A DNA stretch of 64,000 bases from Sternotherus odoratus (Eukaryota; Chordata; Testudines; Kinosternidae), in the NCBI GenBank assembly GCA_032164245.1, contig JAVMKO010000005.1:59877442-59941441 (forward strand), in the 5' to 3' direction. Positions within the stretch are counted from its first letter, which is position 1. Every line of letters starts with the position of its first letter. The position numbers were made by a program, and so were the translations under genes. Below, piece after piece: positions 12,330-26,500 of the stretch. The notes below the pieces were generated by a model. The model searched no databases, was not told the origin of the DNA, and worked only from the letters and a program-made list of their open reading frames with translations.

Positions 12330-12912
12330 CAAGGGTGGGCAAACTACAGACCATGGGCTCTTCCTGTTTGACCTCTGAGCTCCCGGTTGGGGAGGCTGCT
12401 CCCGGCCCCTCCTGCGCTTCTCCCCACCCCACCCATGTGCCGCGCAAGCAGTGCTCTGGGGGGCGGGGCTGCACGCTCCGGCGGATAGTGCAGCAGTGTG
12501 TCTGGCAGCATGGTAAGGGGTCTGGGGCCGGAACCGGGCCGGGGGTGTTGTATAAGGGGCACAGGGTTTGGAGGGGGGCAGTCAGGGAAGGGGGGAGGGT
12601 TGGATAGGGCATGGGAGTCCCAGAGGGGGCCTGTCGGGGATGGGGTGTGGCTAGGGCTCAGGGAGCAGGGGGCTTGGATAGGGGGTGGGGTTCTGAGGGG
12701 TGATTGGGGAAGGGGGGTCTTTGGAGGGACAAGGAGCGGGGGTGTTGGATGGGTTGGAGATTCTGAGTGGGGTAGTCGGGGCAGGAAGTTGGAGGGGGCA
12801 GATGGGGGATGGGGGTTAGGCTTTTCGGGGAGGCACAGCCTTCCCTACCCGGCCCTCTGTACAATTTTGAACCCCGATGTGACCCTCAGGCCAAAAAGTT
12901 TGCCCACCCCTG
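12330..12912. mobile_element. hAT-type short DNA element (583 bp)
   Basis: The ends CAAGGGTGGGCAAACTAC and, from the right, CAGGGGTGGGCAAACTTTTT are inverted and flanked by a perfect duplication TGCTAGAC (12322-12329 and 12913-12920). The core is G-rich with GGGGGCAG-type repeats. Open frames in it are not genes. Confidence 0.88.
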
Positions 12913-12920
12913 TGCTAGAC

Positions 12921-14480
12921 CATTCTGTGATACCTCCGTGAGATACCAAGGCATAATTATTAGAGAAGTGCTTAATTAAATATGAGGGCCCTATTCACCC
13001 ACTTGTTGTTGTACACAGCTTGTGGCCACAGCATGGGGGATGGAAGAGCAGTAGCTGCTTACCCGAAATTCCCCCTCTCCCCTCTCCCTCCTGCAAAGAA
13101 GTGAGCAGATGAGTTGGGGGTTAGAAGTACCCCTGGAGCTGTCCTTTGTTTACACCTCCTCCCAGATGGCCAGCTGACATGCAGGAGTATGCTGCACTGT
13201 AAAAAGAGGTGAAATAACTTGCTTGATCTTCAGATCAAAAGGGGAGGAATTGTGGTTGAATCTGCTTCTGGGACTACGCCGCTATGTGCCCCCGCCTTAC
13301 TCTATCTAGACAGTGTGTAAAGTTACGGTTCAGCCCTATCAGACTGGTACTGTGGATATCTGTTTCCCCCACCTTCCCTTTTACACCATTTAATGTAATT
13401 CCACAACAAACAGCTTGTCCCATTTCCTTATTTGAAAAATCTTATTATCCCCTCTTCCTTGCTAAGCCTCTACTAAAATCCCCTGGGAGGGAAACCCTTG
13501 ATTTAAAGGCATGATTAGAGGGTTGAAATGTGGGAATGGTGTTAACCCCTCTCCTGCCCAGTTCTCAGAGTGACCGACCTACTGGTGTTGGCTGCTGGGC
13601 CTTTCCTATACACAGGGCCCTTTAGGACTTCTTCAGCATAACTGCTTTCTGCTGGAAGGTTTGCGGTTTTGATTTTTTCATATGGGGCATTCTGCTGTAT
13701 TTCTGTAGAGAGATGGGTTAGGCATAATGCCCTGGAAGACTTCAGTTTTTTTAAAACATTGACTAACTTACCTCCTTAGAATACAAGAAGCACAGAAAGC
13801 AGAACTCTGCAATGCTCATCAGATCAAAGCTTTCGTAACTGCAGGACTTGTGATCTAAATAAAACCAGTTATGCAAATTTGATGCAGAATAGGGAGATTA
13901 AAAATATCACAGTGCTACGATCAGTCACAGCCTAATAACAAAAGCTCCCACTGCACCATTCTTTCTGTGTGTGTTCTCCATCTCACTGCTTACCACTATA
14001 TTTACCATCACATCTTAAGTCCAACAGGCACGGTGGGAAAAGAACAAGCAGCCTGTGTGCAAAGTCCAAGTGCATGCGTGTGCATGGAGTCTCTTGGGCC
14101 AAGGGGGGTGCAAAAGGAGTTGTCAGTTCGATGAGTTCAGGCTCTGTATTGATGTGGGTCTTCTGGGTTAAACAAAACTGACTGTACAGTTAGAGTTAAT
14201 CTCTCTCAAATGGTAACAAGGAGAGAGAACTGGTAAAAACTTGAAAATATTGTAAAGCCACAAGAATTGGCAGCGAAGCTTGGAATCAGGTGTGGTATCT
14301 GAAATTTCACTGAATATCTTTTTGAAATTGACTAGATTTCAAGTTACAGTAATTCTTTTAATATAAACTTTTGGAATAGGGACTTTACTTTTTGTGAGAC
14401 TGAAGAAAGCTCACATTAAATGTCTGAATTTTTAGACTCAACTGTCCTTGCCCCCCTCCCCTTCTCTTCCTCCTCTACAG
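12921..14480. other. Sequence upstream of the first TSPAN14 coding exon
   Basis: No exon found. The last 30 bases are a pyrimidine tract serving the 14481 acceptor. The rest is unremarkable single-copy-looking DNA, presumably an intron of the TSPAN14 5' UTR. Confidence 0.45.
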
Positions 14481-14578
14481 ATATTGCTTTATAGAAGATG
14501 CACTATTACCGATATTCTAATCCAGAAATCAGCTGTTGGTACAAATATCTGCTTTTCAGCTACAACATCATCTTCTGG
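14481..14578 (+). CDS. TSPAN14: TSPAN14 first coding exon (coding part 14498-14578)
   Basis: A long pyrimidine tract ending in CTCTACAG opens the exon at 14481. After 17 bases of 5' UTR the ATG follows with A at -3. It codes residues 1-27, the cytoplasmic N-terminus and the first half of membrane segment 1, and ends at W27 with donor GTGAGT (phase 0). Because an acceptor precedes the ATG, at least one upstream non-coding exon must exist; I could not place it. Confidence 0.95.
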
Positions 14579-17500
14579 GTGAGTACAAAGCCAAAACTTT
14601 CCTTCTGTAGCATGAGGTCGTCCGCCTGGGACTTGTCTCCCTGAAATGATGTCTTTCAGCACATGCACATTACTCACATAGAAAGTGAATGGCATGGACT
14701 TGGATGGAGGTTTTTGTGATATGGCCAAGCATGACTGAAGCCTTCAAACTCACTTCACTTCCAACTTAAATTGGAGGCAGGCAAATGTCCAGATGTTTGG
14801 ATTTGTCTTGTTGGTTTCAGTATATCATTAGACTCAGTCCAGTACAAATAATAAAGAAAAACGTGGTCCTTGCTCTAGTGAGTTGACAGTTTAGGTTAGA
14901 AAAACAATGTAGATGCACAATATAGAAGTTGATTGTCTAGTCTCAGAAGCTTGGATGTCCATCTGAATTATGGATGGCTTCTGTCAGAAAGATTCAGTTA
15001 CATGGACTGATTCAGATGCCTCTTCAGTCTGAATCTTTTGGGTATGGAAAGACTACTTGATAGCCTTTCCTGGACACTGTGGATCTTCTGTCCTGCTCCA
15101 GGCTGGAACCAGGAAGCACCGTTTGAGTGTGTGTCCACATGTGTATAAGTGTTTTGAAGAATAGTAATGTGGGAAGTTATCAAAGATCTTCTGAACATCA
15201 AAGAAGTTAATTTTCCTTTGAGTAATGTGCCCCATTTCAGATGTGCATGCACCTCTCGAGCCCTGTGGGGATGCCAGTCAAGAGTCACTTAAAGTGGAGC
15301 ACGCATAGGGATACTACTTGAAGAAGAGGTTACTCACCTTGTGCAGTAATTCTGGTTCTTTGAGATATGTATTCCTATGGGTGTTCCGCTACTGTCCTCC
15401 TTCCCCTCTGCTTCGGACTGTTCTTTGTTAGACATTCAGATAAAGAAGATACTGCCCGCACAGCTCTATATCCCATCTGTGTGTGTCATGAGATTGTACA
15501 GAGTGCATGTGCAAGGCAAATGGACAGTAAAAGAAAAATCTCTGATCAAGGGCTCGAGAGGCATGTGTGTAATCCACACACCTCCTGGGTGTGGTGTTCT
15601 GTCCCTTCTAGTGGTGCTGAGACCACTTGGAGAGAGAAGATGAGTCTGCTCTACAGTCTTAGCTAACAGCCAGTTGGCTTTTAGTTCATGTGGTAGAGGC
15701 TCCTGCACTAAGCTCCAGAGGTCCCAGGTTCAGTTCCTCCTGCCAATGACTGGGGTTCATTGGCATTACATAGGCATACCTGAAGTGGAGCTCCCATAGG
15801 GACACACCTCTCAAAGAAACACAATCACTGCACAAGGTGAATAACTTCTGATTATCTTGGTCTGAGATGGTTCTTATGACTTCTGAACTAATGGCCTGAT
15901 CCTGACTTAAACAGAATCACTTAAAGGGGTACAGAAAATGGTATCCACTCATTCTTGTTACTTTATACTATGTGAATATTAAATTAGGCTTATGTTCATT
16001 AAATATCCTGGCCTTTCAACATCCGTGCCTGCAAGGTGAGGAGATGCTTTCTGAACCAGCAGTTTAATAAAGACCTCCGAATGGCCATGATGCCGAACTG
16101 TGCAATGTCCTTCAAAACAATGTGTATTGCTGTCCTTCAAGACAATGCAATGGGAAGATTGGCATAAAAGATGCAAGTATCAGTTGAGAAATAATGCAGC
16201 CATGTGTCCTTCTCGTAGACAGCTTGGGCCAAAACAACCACTAATGAAAACCGGTGCAAAGCGGAGCTGCTCCTTTGCTAATATCATTTACAGTGATAAA
16301 TGCAGTTGGTCTAATATGTTGACTCTGCAGTGTAGCTAATCAAAACTTTACAGACGCAAACTTAAATGCTGGAGTTTTCAGGGGAAGACATGAAAGTGAC
16401 TTTTTTCCCCCTTCATAAAACTTGATACCACGACACCGGGGTATAAATTGACATATTTCCATTAAAGCCAGTGGAGCCATACTGACTTACACCAGCTGGG
16501 GATCTAGCTATGATGGAAGCTGCTCTCACTAGTGACCATCCTTGTTTAGTAGGCCGTATCCTTTGCAAGTCATTTTAATGAAAACCAGGATCTCTAAACT
16601 GAGATGATAGCTCACAATAGAGCAACTAATGTGGAAAAAGGAGAGAGATTCTCCAGCAGGGGATATTTCTGTTTTCTATTATAGCATTATGATAGTCCTG
16701 ACCTTCTGTAGTAGGCTTGTCATGTAACTGTCAAATCCTTTTGTTTTTGTAATTTGACAGTAGGAATGTACAGTACTTGGAAAGGGTCAAAAGTCCCTGA
16801 CATTTCCACAAGACTATCAATGATCTGTAACTGGTCTCTTATAGCAACTCAGTTTTCCCTCTCATTCTAAGTTGTCCCATCCTTTTTATCACTTTTTTCT
16901 TTTTCTTCATAAAGGATAGAATGCCCTTTTTCTTTACCCCTATGTTCCCAACCTTTCTAAAAACTGATAGTGATCTTAACTGTTCCTTTTTCTTACCTCT
17001 TGGCTTTCGGTTTGCCTTGTTGCTCACTGGAATGAGAGCTGATTCTGAGAGAAGAAAGAACAAAAGATTTTGCAAAGGTTCTTTGCTAAAGAGTGAAAAA
17101 GGAGAAGAGAATTTGAGCATTATACTTTTGAGCTACAACTTTTTCCCTCTTCCCCTCCACATCACTATTTAATGTTTTCAGTACTGAATTTAATCATAGT
17201 GCTGCAATTTTGAAGAGATAATAGTGGAGTCTTTGCACCTTTCCAATGTAATGTTTTGGGGCTTGCATTATAAACTGTGTCAGAGTGTGCTGGTAAATGA
17301 CTGTACCTAGGGCCTGAACCTCCTTGATCGGTCCCCATATTGTATCTTATCTGCTGCATAAGAGACTATTTCATTTGGGGGTTAATGAACACACCCCCAC
17401 CCTTGAAAGTACCTCTCTCAACTGACCTGGCCATCTTTTGCATGAGGTCATGAGTGTAGTGGTTGGGAGGGTCAAGCTATGGTTTGACAGCAACTTCAGG

Positions 17501-20500
17501 ACTTTGCTTCCTTCTGCGGAGGCAGGGTGGAGTTGAAGAAAAGTGCAGACTAAACTCTTTCACAGGCCCATCTCAACCATTTACAGTATGATATTACTGT
17601 GATCTTGGAAGGCGCTTGTCTCTGTCTTGCATAAGACTGCAAGAAAAATGCTGTGGGTGTGTGTAATATCTCTAAGGAAAGATTGCAAGGCATATCTGAA
17701 AGGTCCTTACCCAACATATTGGAATGGGGTAATAACTTCTTTAGTTAACAGTCCTGAGATTCCTTCCTACATACTCACCCTTTGTTAGCACACTACATGG
17801 CTAGTGGGAGGGGAAAGATCAAAGACTGTCTCCACTGAAAATTATAAAAAGTACAGGAGAATAATAGGCCAAATTACACCTGTCTCTGCACAATATTGCT
17901 ATGGGGGAAAGGTCCTGGGAGCACAGATGCAGAAGGCAATCATCATCTCTCGGAGCACAAATGCAATGGGGAGAAGGGGTTTACCAGCATTGCCATGAGA
18001 GCTGAGCATCCTCCAGTGTCCTATCTGAGTGGAGACACGTTCAGGACCCTGACTTTCGTGGCCACTCATTAGTGCTGATAAACAGCATTGGGCTACAGCA
18101 CAAGCCACATTTTACATAGGTGTAGAAACTGCTTTAAGATAAGCACACTCCTCCAGCACACATAGGGTTGCCAACTTTCTAATTCCAGAAAATCGAACAC
18201 CCTTGCCTCACCCTGTTCTCCACTCACTGCATCCCCCCTTTCCCCATTGCTTGCTCTCCCCCTTCACCTCTCACATGCTCATTTTCATCGCAAGGCCCAA
18301 ACATAGATATTTATTGTTTTTGACAAATGTATTATGCTAAGTTCAGGTTTCATTTGTTACAGGACACTAGAGCTGGCAGCAAAATAATCAAAAAGGGTAA
18401 TCTTAAAAAAAGGAAATTTTCACAATGGTGTTCATGATTCTTTTCCTCCCCTTCTTCCCATTTTTTGTAACCAGCTCCATGTTTTTTGTTCACTAGAGTC
18501 ATTGTAATTTTGTGTGTAGAATTAGGACCACATGTTATCATAGCAGCAATAGGTCCATTAAAGGTCCACTCCTGAAGCCCAGATACAAATCCATAGACTA
18601 CAACCACAGAAATGCACACCTATCCAGATACTTATATAAATAAATCTGTAGACACGGACTCCCATGCCTACGTGTAGATACACACAATATTCTTTGCGGG
18701 GAGGGATAGCTCAGTGGTTTGAGGATTGGCCTGCTAAACCCAGGGTTGTGAGTTCAGTCCTTGAGGGGGTGTTGCAGGGGGCTTATCTCGTTGCCGGGAG
18801 AAACGAGGCCTCACACAGGTGGCTAGTTGGAAAGTGGTGAATTTATTGGAGGGGGCGGCATTTCGTGCTGGGGGGCTTATCTGCCAGCACGGCCGCAATA
18901 CAAGATGACTGACACACTTAGGGCGGTGTTCAGAGTGCCCAAAGAGGAAGCCCAACCCAAAGAGGTGTGTCAGCACAGATATACCCATGCTCATTTGCAT
19001 CTCATACATACTCATCTCATTAATAGCAAGCAACAAACTGATTGGTTACACACTTGTTGGTTACGCAGTCCTGCCTTAGTTTCCCCATTTGGTTTCCCAT
19101 GCATTCATTCTCACACCGACGGGGTAAACACTCATGCAGCTGGGAACTGGTTCCCAAACACACAGATAACAGCAAGGTCATTCTCAGATAATACCACCAT
19201 TATGCACTCTCCTGGAGTTGACTCAGAAGCGTAATTGCACTTCCTAGAGATTGCCCGTCACAATGTCTTCCGGTCCTAACATCGGGCCATTTAGGAATAT
19301 GGGGCAAAAATGGGCTTGGTCCTGCTTTGAGCAGGGGGTTGGACTAGATGATCTCCTGAGGTCCCTTCCAACTCTGAGATTCTATGACATCTATGTCTAC
19401 ACATCTAATATCCACTAACACACATACTTCCACGTTATTTAACAGTACAGTTGTTGTTTAGTTCCGAGAGACCCCAACTAAGATCAGGGCTTCAGGGTGG
19501 TAGGTACTAGATGTAAACTTAAAAAAAGAGAGTATGCAACAAAGTTTATAATGTAGCTAGACAAAGCTGGGGGGAAATGTAATTGCAGAAGAGCCAATGT
19601 ATAATACTAGTCAACAACATTCACTTTTTAAGAAACAACAAATTTTTTAGAGATTCCTTCTCTCTTAAAAACTTATCATGCAATGAATACACATAGTTTA
19701 TCATACATTTTTGTGTACGGAAGCTGTGTGGTGTGGCAACGCTGCCAACTGGATAGTCAACGGCCCGGTCAGCAATGCTGACCAGAGCCACCTGGGTCCC
19801 CCAAAACTAGACATGTGGTCTCCCTAAGCGCACACACAACATTATGCCTGTTCGTGCACCTTTCAATCCTAGGCTTACAGCTATTACAACCCACAGTGCC
19901 TTCAGTTGCCACCAGGAAACAGATTTTTCTGTACACTCTTGACTGCATGTACATAAAATAAAAGTGGTGAGACAGGCAAACTGGCAATATTATAATGGAC
20001 TCCTGCATTGATGGGGACCCTTTCATCCAAGGATCTCAAAATGCCTTGTGAGCATGAGGAGCCCAAGTAAGGCCTGGGCTACACTTAAAAATTAGATCAA
20101 CCTAACTACATTGCTCAGGCTGTGAAAAATGTCATGCCCTGTATGCGATAGTTAAATCGACCTAACCCCCGGCATAGATACAGCTAGGGTTCTTCTGATA
20201 ACCCAGTTCCCACCTCTCAGAGACTGTCATAATGGTATCACTGTAGTGTAGACATTCCCTAAGATACGTATAGAGTTCATTTTGCCCACTACCAAAAAAG
20301 CCAGCGATCTGTGGACTAGAATTGCACAAGCTGTTGAGCAGTGTTGCTGTGAGCTGTTAGCTCACACCAGGAAATGGAGAGGTAGGAAGGAAAAATGAAA
20401 TATATTGAGTGAGATTTGGTCAGGATTCTGTGCTTGAAAGATGCTAAGTTCCAAAATATATTTGTGTCCATAAAGTCTGCTAGTAACAGAGTTTCCCAGT

Positions 20501-23500
20501 GCCAAGATGGGATGTTGGTTCAATATAGGTTTGGGAGGAAGAGTTCCACCTAGTGAATCTCCCATGCCATTTCCTGTACCACATACCCTTCTGTCTACAT
20601 AATAGTTTTGGTGTTGCAGCCACCTTTTCAATCCCCTGGCATACTTCCATATGCAAGCTTATGGTATAGACAAGGCCTGAAGTGCTACTTGGTGATCCCT
20701 ATCCAAATACTCACCTCACTCAATCTGACCTTCGCTAGCTTGTGAGAGCCAATGGAATTGGATTAGCTAAAAATAGGATTGCGTGGAATCTAGGTATAGT
20801 TAAAATAATCTTTTTGTAATATTTCAGATCAATTATAGATATACAATCATTCTTCCAAAATACTGCTTGCTTAGGGCCAAGTAAAACCTCTAGATTTTTC
20901 ATTCCTCACTCATCATGGGAGAGAGCAGGCAAGTAGCTCTTGTGCCTAGACAAATAGATATTCATGAAGGCTGAATAAAACCGTACAGCTTAAATAAACA
21001 TAACTATCTCTCTAGGGAATTTGGTATTTTTTCCTTTTTGCAAATAGCCATTTTCAGAGACCTCCATTTCCTTTGGGGGGAAAAATGTATATAAAAAATT
21101 GCTTTCTTTCAGGAAGCTGTCATGGCCTCTACATTAAATCTCTTGAGTGCCTGTGGTGGTCTCTCAGTCTGTTATGGCACTACATTTTTCTGTTAATTTG
21201 TTGTCCCTTTTTTTCTTCCATCTCACACCAGAAGCTGTCAGGCTGTGGCCTATAGATTTCCTGAGACAGACGTTCCATTTCCCTGAAATAGATATAAATA
21301 TATTTTTCTTTTCTTTCATCCTTATTGAAAACATCACATTGTGAACATTTCATGCTCTTGATTTGCCTGGCGCCTGCTGTTTGAAAGGTAGCAGTTAAAA
21401 CTATGAAGTTTAGTCCAGTGTTCACTATTGTTTCATTTTTCTCACATGTCTAGCTGATCAGACATTTAGACCCTTTAACAAGGCTGTGACCTTTCCCTGT
21501 GTACTCTGAATGACAGGCCACCATTGACCATGATTAGTAGCTTTCATATGGAATATTAGGGTTGGAAGAGACCTCAGGAGGTCATCTAATCCAATACCCT
21601 GCTCAAAGCAGGACAAACACCAACTAAATCATCCCAGCCAGGGCTTTTCAAGCTGGCCTTAAAAACCCCTAAGGATGGAGATTCCAGTACGTTCCTAGGT
21701 AACCCTAGTGTTTCACCACCCTCCTAGTGAAATAGTGTTTCCGAATATCCAACCTAGACCTCCCCCACTGCAATTTGAGACCATTTCTTCTTGTCCTATC
21801 ATCTGCCCCACTGAGAACAGCCTAGCTCCATCCTCTTTGGAACCCTCCTTCAGGTAATTGAAGGCTGCTATGAAATCTGCCCCCTCACTTCTGCAGATTT
21901 AATAAGCCCAGTTCCCCTGGCCTCTCCTCTTAAGTCATGTGTCCCAGCCCTTAATCATTTTCGTTGTCCTCCGTTGGAGACTCTCTCCAATTTGTCTAAA
22001 TCCCTTCTGTAGTGGGGGGACCAAAATTGGACACAGTTCTCCAGGTGTGGCCTCACCAGTGCCAAATAGAGGGGAATAGTAACTTCCCTCTATCTACTGG
22101 CAATGCTCCTACTAATATAATCCAATATGCCATTGGCCTTCTTGGCAACAAGGGCACGCTGCTGACTCATATCCAGCTTTTTGTCCACTGTAGTCCCCAG
22201 GTTCTTTTCTGCAGAACTGCTGCTTGGCCAGCCAGCCCCCAGCCTGTAGCAGTGCATGGGATTCTTCCTTCCTAAGTGCAGAACTCTGCACTTGTCCTTG
22301 TTGAACCTCATCCGATTTCTTTTGGCCCATTCCTCCAATTTTTCTAGGTCCCTCTGGACTCTATCCCTTCCCTCCAGCGTATCTACCTCTTCCTGCCCCC
22401 CTCATCTTAGTGTCATCTGCGAACTTGCTGAGGGTGCAACTAATCCATCATCCAGACCATTAATAAAGATATTGAACAAAACCAGCCCCAGGATGAACCC
22501 CTGGGGCACTCCACTTGTTAACGGCTACCAACTAGACATTGAGCCAAGCTTTGATATATATAGAGTGTAGTTGAGCAATGTGATACAGGTCTGTTTTTTT
22601 TTTTTTTTAACCCTGGCAGGCTTTAGTTTAATTAGGCTCTAGAAAAATTCTCCATGCTTATAAAACCTTTGTTGTTCAGGTCAAGGGTTGTAAGCAAGAA
22701 GTTGCATATTTCTCATCAGAAAATGAGATATCTATATCTCTTGGTACCTCTGTGGTATATTGGAAGCTGTGTACAAATTACCAGCTATCACTGAAAAAGG
22801 TTTTTCTGGTCCTGTTTGCAGGCCAACGGGCTCTGCAGGAAAGCTTGCAATCAGTCAGTTCTGCAGAGAGCCAGCCTTGAGAGAGAGGGGTTGAGGTATG
22901 CCTCTCTGTTTTAGGGAACCGCTCACTCACACTCTCGGTCTCTCTCATTTTTAGTTCTTACGTGTTAAGAAATGGTGTTATGTTGCAACCTTCCAGCAAT
23001 AGTTAAAACATAGAAGTCTAACTTCTCCATGTGTATGCCTGAACATAACTGTACAGTCAATTGTGAATGTGTGCACATGATGCAGCCCACACATTGAGTC
23101 ATCTCTTGCCTTTGCTCATCCTTTCTTGTTAACAGAGGGAGTATTAGAAGAGAGTAAGAGTCTTGTTCTCAACCATGGTTCTCTGGGTGGAAGGTTCCTG
23201 TACTTTTCAATACATTGTCCTAATAAATATTTTAGAGGCACTACTTCTTTCTAAGTTTGGTAAAGCCAAGAACTCTCACATAGCTGAGTATGAGCCTTCA
23301 CAACATACTAGTTCTTGGCCTCATTAGGTGGGCAGATCTTCCATTATCTTGGGAGTCCTTTGCACAGTATCAGAACTGTGTCTTCCACACTATATATAGT
23401 GTAGTTGTAGCTATGTCGGTCTCAGGATATTGGATGTTAGAGAGACAAGGTGGGTGAGGCAACAGAAGCTAGTCTCATAAAAGATGTTACCTCACCCACC

Positions 23501-26500
23501 ACGTCTCCCCCAACTCTAGCATGACTAGGGCTGAATCTCCCATTGAGATTTCCCTGTGTTCTAAAACAACTTTGGTGCAAAGGCAGCATTGTTGTGCTGC
23601 ATCGTGAATGACAGCTTCACGGGATAAGGTGATAATTCTGTGCTTCTGAGGGCCAGATTTTAACACCTCTATGCTGAGTAGTACCTTTTTCAGAGAGAGA
23701 GAGAGAGAGAGATGTCAGTGGGACTGTGGAGGAGTAGGAAGCTAGTCATAATGCATATGCTTACACTGCAATAAAAACCTGTGGCTGCTCCATGCCAGCT
23801 GACTTGGTCTTTTGGGTCTTGGGCTGCAGGGCTGTTTTATTGCAGTGTAGATTTGTGGGTGTGGGATCCTCCAGCCTTGCAGGGTCCTAGAGCCCGGGCT
23901 CCAGCCCAAGCCCCAAAGTGTAGACTACAATGAAACCACCCAAGCCCCAGGATGAGTTTGAGTCAGTTGGCACAGGACAAATGTGGGTTCTTAATTGCAG
24001 TGTAGACATGCCCAAAGCTGTAGCTCTAACCCTGTGTTTCTTGGCAATAGAGCAGTGCTCCAAAACGCCTACCCTTCACCTTGAAAACTCAGTGGAGGAC
24101 AGGAGGGATACCCCAATAACATGCTTGTTCTGAACTGCTTGCCCTCTTTAGATGCAATTTGGGTGATCAGATATTTTATAGGGACAGTTCTGATTTTGGG
24201 TCTCTTTCTCATATAGGCTCCTACTGTCCCCCCCACCCCATCCCGATTTTTCACATTTGCTGTCTGGTCACCCTAGATGCAATCCAGGAATCGGAGAGAG
24301 AAAGGGGGAAGCATTGAGCAGTCCAGAATTCTCCTCATCCTTACTCAAGCCTAGTGACTGGAAGTGTCCCTGTGTTTGCCCTTTGACAAAACCTTATGTG
24401 CTGCTGCATGGAAGCTCATTGTCTGGTGAATGAATTCAGAGATGATGATAAAATAGCCTTTGGGACCACATTTCGACAGGAAGAGCAGAATGAGGCTTAT
24501 TGTGATGCACCTCGAGTTACTTCCTAATTCTGCTCCTGGCCATTAGCAATTGGGATTTTAGCTGTTTAGAAAAAATAGTTGGAAAACCATAGGGTGAGGT
24601 AAGCCCAATATCTTTGCTCTGAGCAAGATAATGCTACAGTCATCTCAGGTCAACTTTAGTACAAAATTTAGGGTTTATAAAAATAAAATGATCCTTTAAC
24701 TCTAAGACCAATATCAACATTTTCATGTTCATGGAAAATGTTTCTTGGGATTTTAAATTGCAGCTCCTCTTTTTGCTCAGCTGTGAAGTGGAGCAAGGAA
24801 GGGAATCAGCAGTATCTTGTACAGGCCTGAAAGGACACCCAGAATACAGCCCCTGTGCTTGAAGGAGGAAAGCAGCTGTTCCCAAGCTACCTATTGACCC
24901 CAAGAGCAACTTTTTAGAAAAGGGACAGGAAGAGGAAGAAAGGGCAGTATACAGAGCCAGGGCTCCACCCCTGCTATATGCTGGTGGTTTAAATTCACAG
25001 CATAAACACAGAGAAGTTAGATAAACATAAATACTTTTGCTGGAAGGTTGTAGCATAGCACTACTTTAGAACCCAGAATAACACCTAAGAACCCTGCCAC
25101 GGACAGAGACTAAACAGGCTGCTATCTCAGAGGCAGAACTCACCCTACTTTACTCTAAGCCAGTGGTCGGCAACCTTTCAGAAGCCGTGTGCTGAGTCTT
25201 CATTTATTCACTCTAATATAAGGTTTTGCGTGCCAGTAATACACGTTAACCTTTTTAGAGGTCTCTTTGTATAAGTCTATAATATAGAGCTAAACTATCG
25301 TTCTGTGTAAAGTAAATAAGGCTTTTTTAAATGTATAAGAAGCTTCATTTAAAATTAAATTAAAATGCAGAGCCCCCCGGTGGCCAGGCCCCGGGCAGTT
25401 TGAGTGCCACTGAAAATCAGCTTGTGTGGCACACATGCCATAGGTTGCTTATCTCTGCTCTAAGCAGTCTGTCTGCAGGCTGACTGATCACATGCTTCCC
25501 TACAGGAAGGCCTGGCTGCAAGTAGGGCCAGGAAAACATCAGAATATTTAAAGTGATAGTTTGCAATTTTAACAGTTTTTTCAATATACAGTAAACCCTC
25601 GATTTAACGAACCTCGATTTAACGGACTTCGGATGCAACGGACAAAATTTCTGAGCAAGTCTGGTGCATTCCTGATCCATTTCTGGCGGGCTGGCTGCCG
25701 GCTCCCGGCTGCCGCCCAGGTCCAGGCAGCGGGCGGGCTGGCTGCCGGCTCCCGGCTGCCGCCCGGGTCCAGGCAGCGGGCGGGCTGGCTGCCGGCTCCC
25801 GGCTGCCGCCCGGGTCCAGGCAGCGGGCGGGCTGGCTGCCGGCTCCCGGCTGCCGCCCGGGTCCAGGCAGCGGGCGGGCTGGCTGCCGCCCGGGTCCAGG
25901 CAGCGGGCGGGCTGCGGAGCTGTCGCCCCGACCCTGTGGCGTGCGGGCTGCTGCTCAGACAGCTCTTTTTTTATTATTATTATTAAATAATGGACTTTTT
26001 GATTTAACGGACACCCCCTCACCCCAATTAGTCCGCTAAATGGAGGTTTTACTGTACTACATTTGTCAGCAAAGCAGGTTTGGCCACATGGGAGAGAGAA
26101 TGTGTACACCTATTGAAGAAGAGTAGCAAATTACTCTTCGCTTCTCAATGCAATTGGTGAGCTACAAGAAGCATTGTGCCTTCCTGTCAGTAGGAATGTT
26201 TCTGTGCAGTTTTGGATCAGGCTCTAAGATGGAATACCTTTGAAGCAATGTTTCTGGGTACTTTCCCCATTGCAGGATGGTGGCTAAATGCCCCAATTTA
26301 GTTCTCTGTGATGAGAGGCAAATTGGATTTTAAGTCTTTATTTTTATTAGTTAAAGGTGTTGCTCCTGATGTTGATGACTGTAATCAGACGGGGTGAGAC
26401 TGATTTTAAAAGTAAGTTTGAGCATTACTATCCCCTTTCAGAGTGTAGTTGTTCTATATAACAATGAATAAATCAGATAATCCTACAAAATAAGACTGCA

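Noticed and set aside
18698..18770. tRNA gene on the plus strand
   Set aside because: Boxes A and B are present, but the sequence continues into a SINE body and tail and does not fold as a mature tRNA with acceptor stem.
25417..26109. 230-codon open frame on the minus strand
   Set aside because: It is the stop-free translation of the 48 bp array in the pogo-like element.
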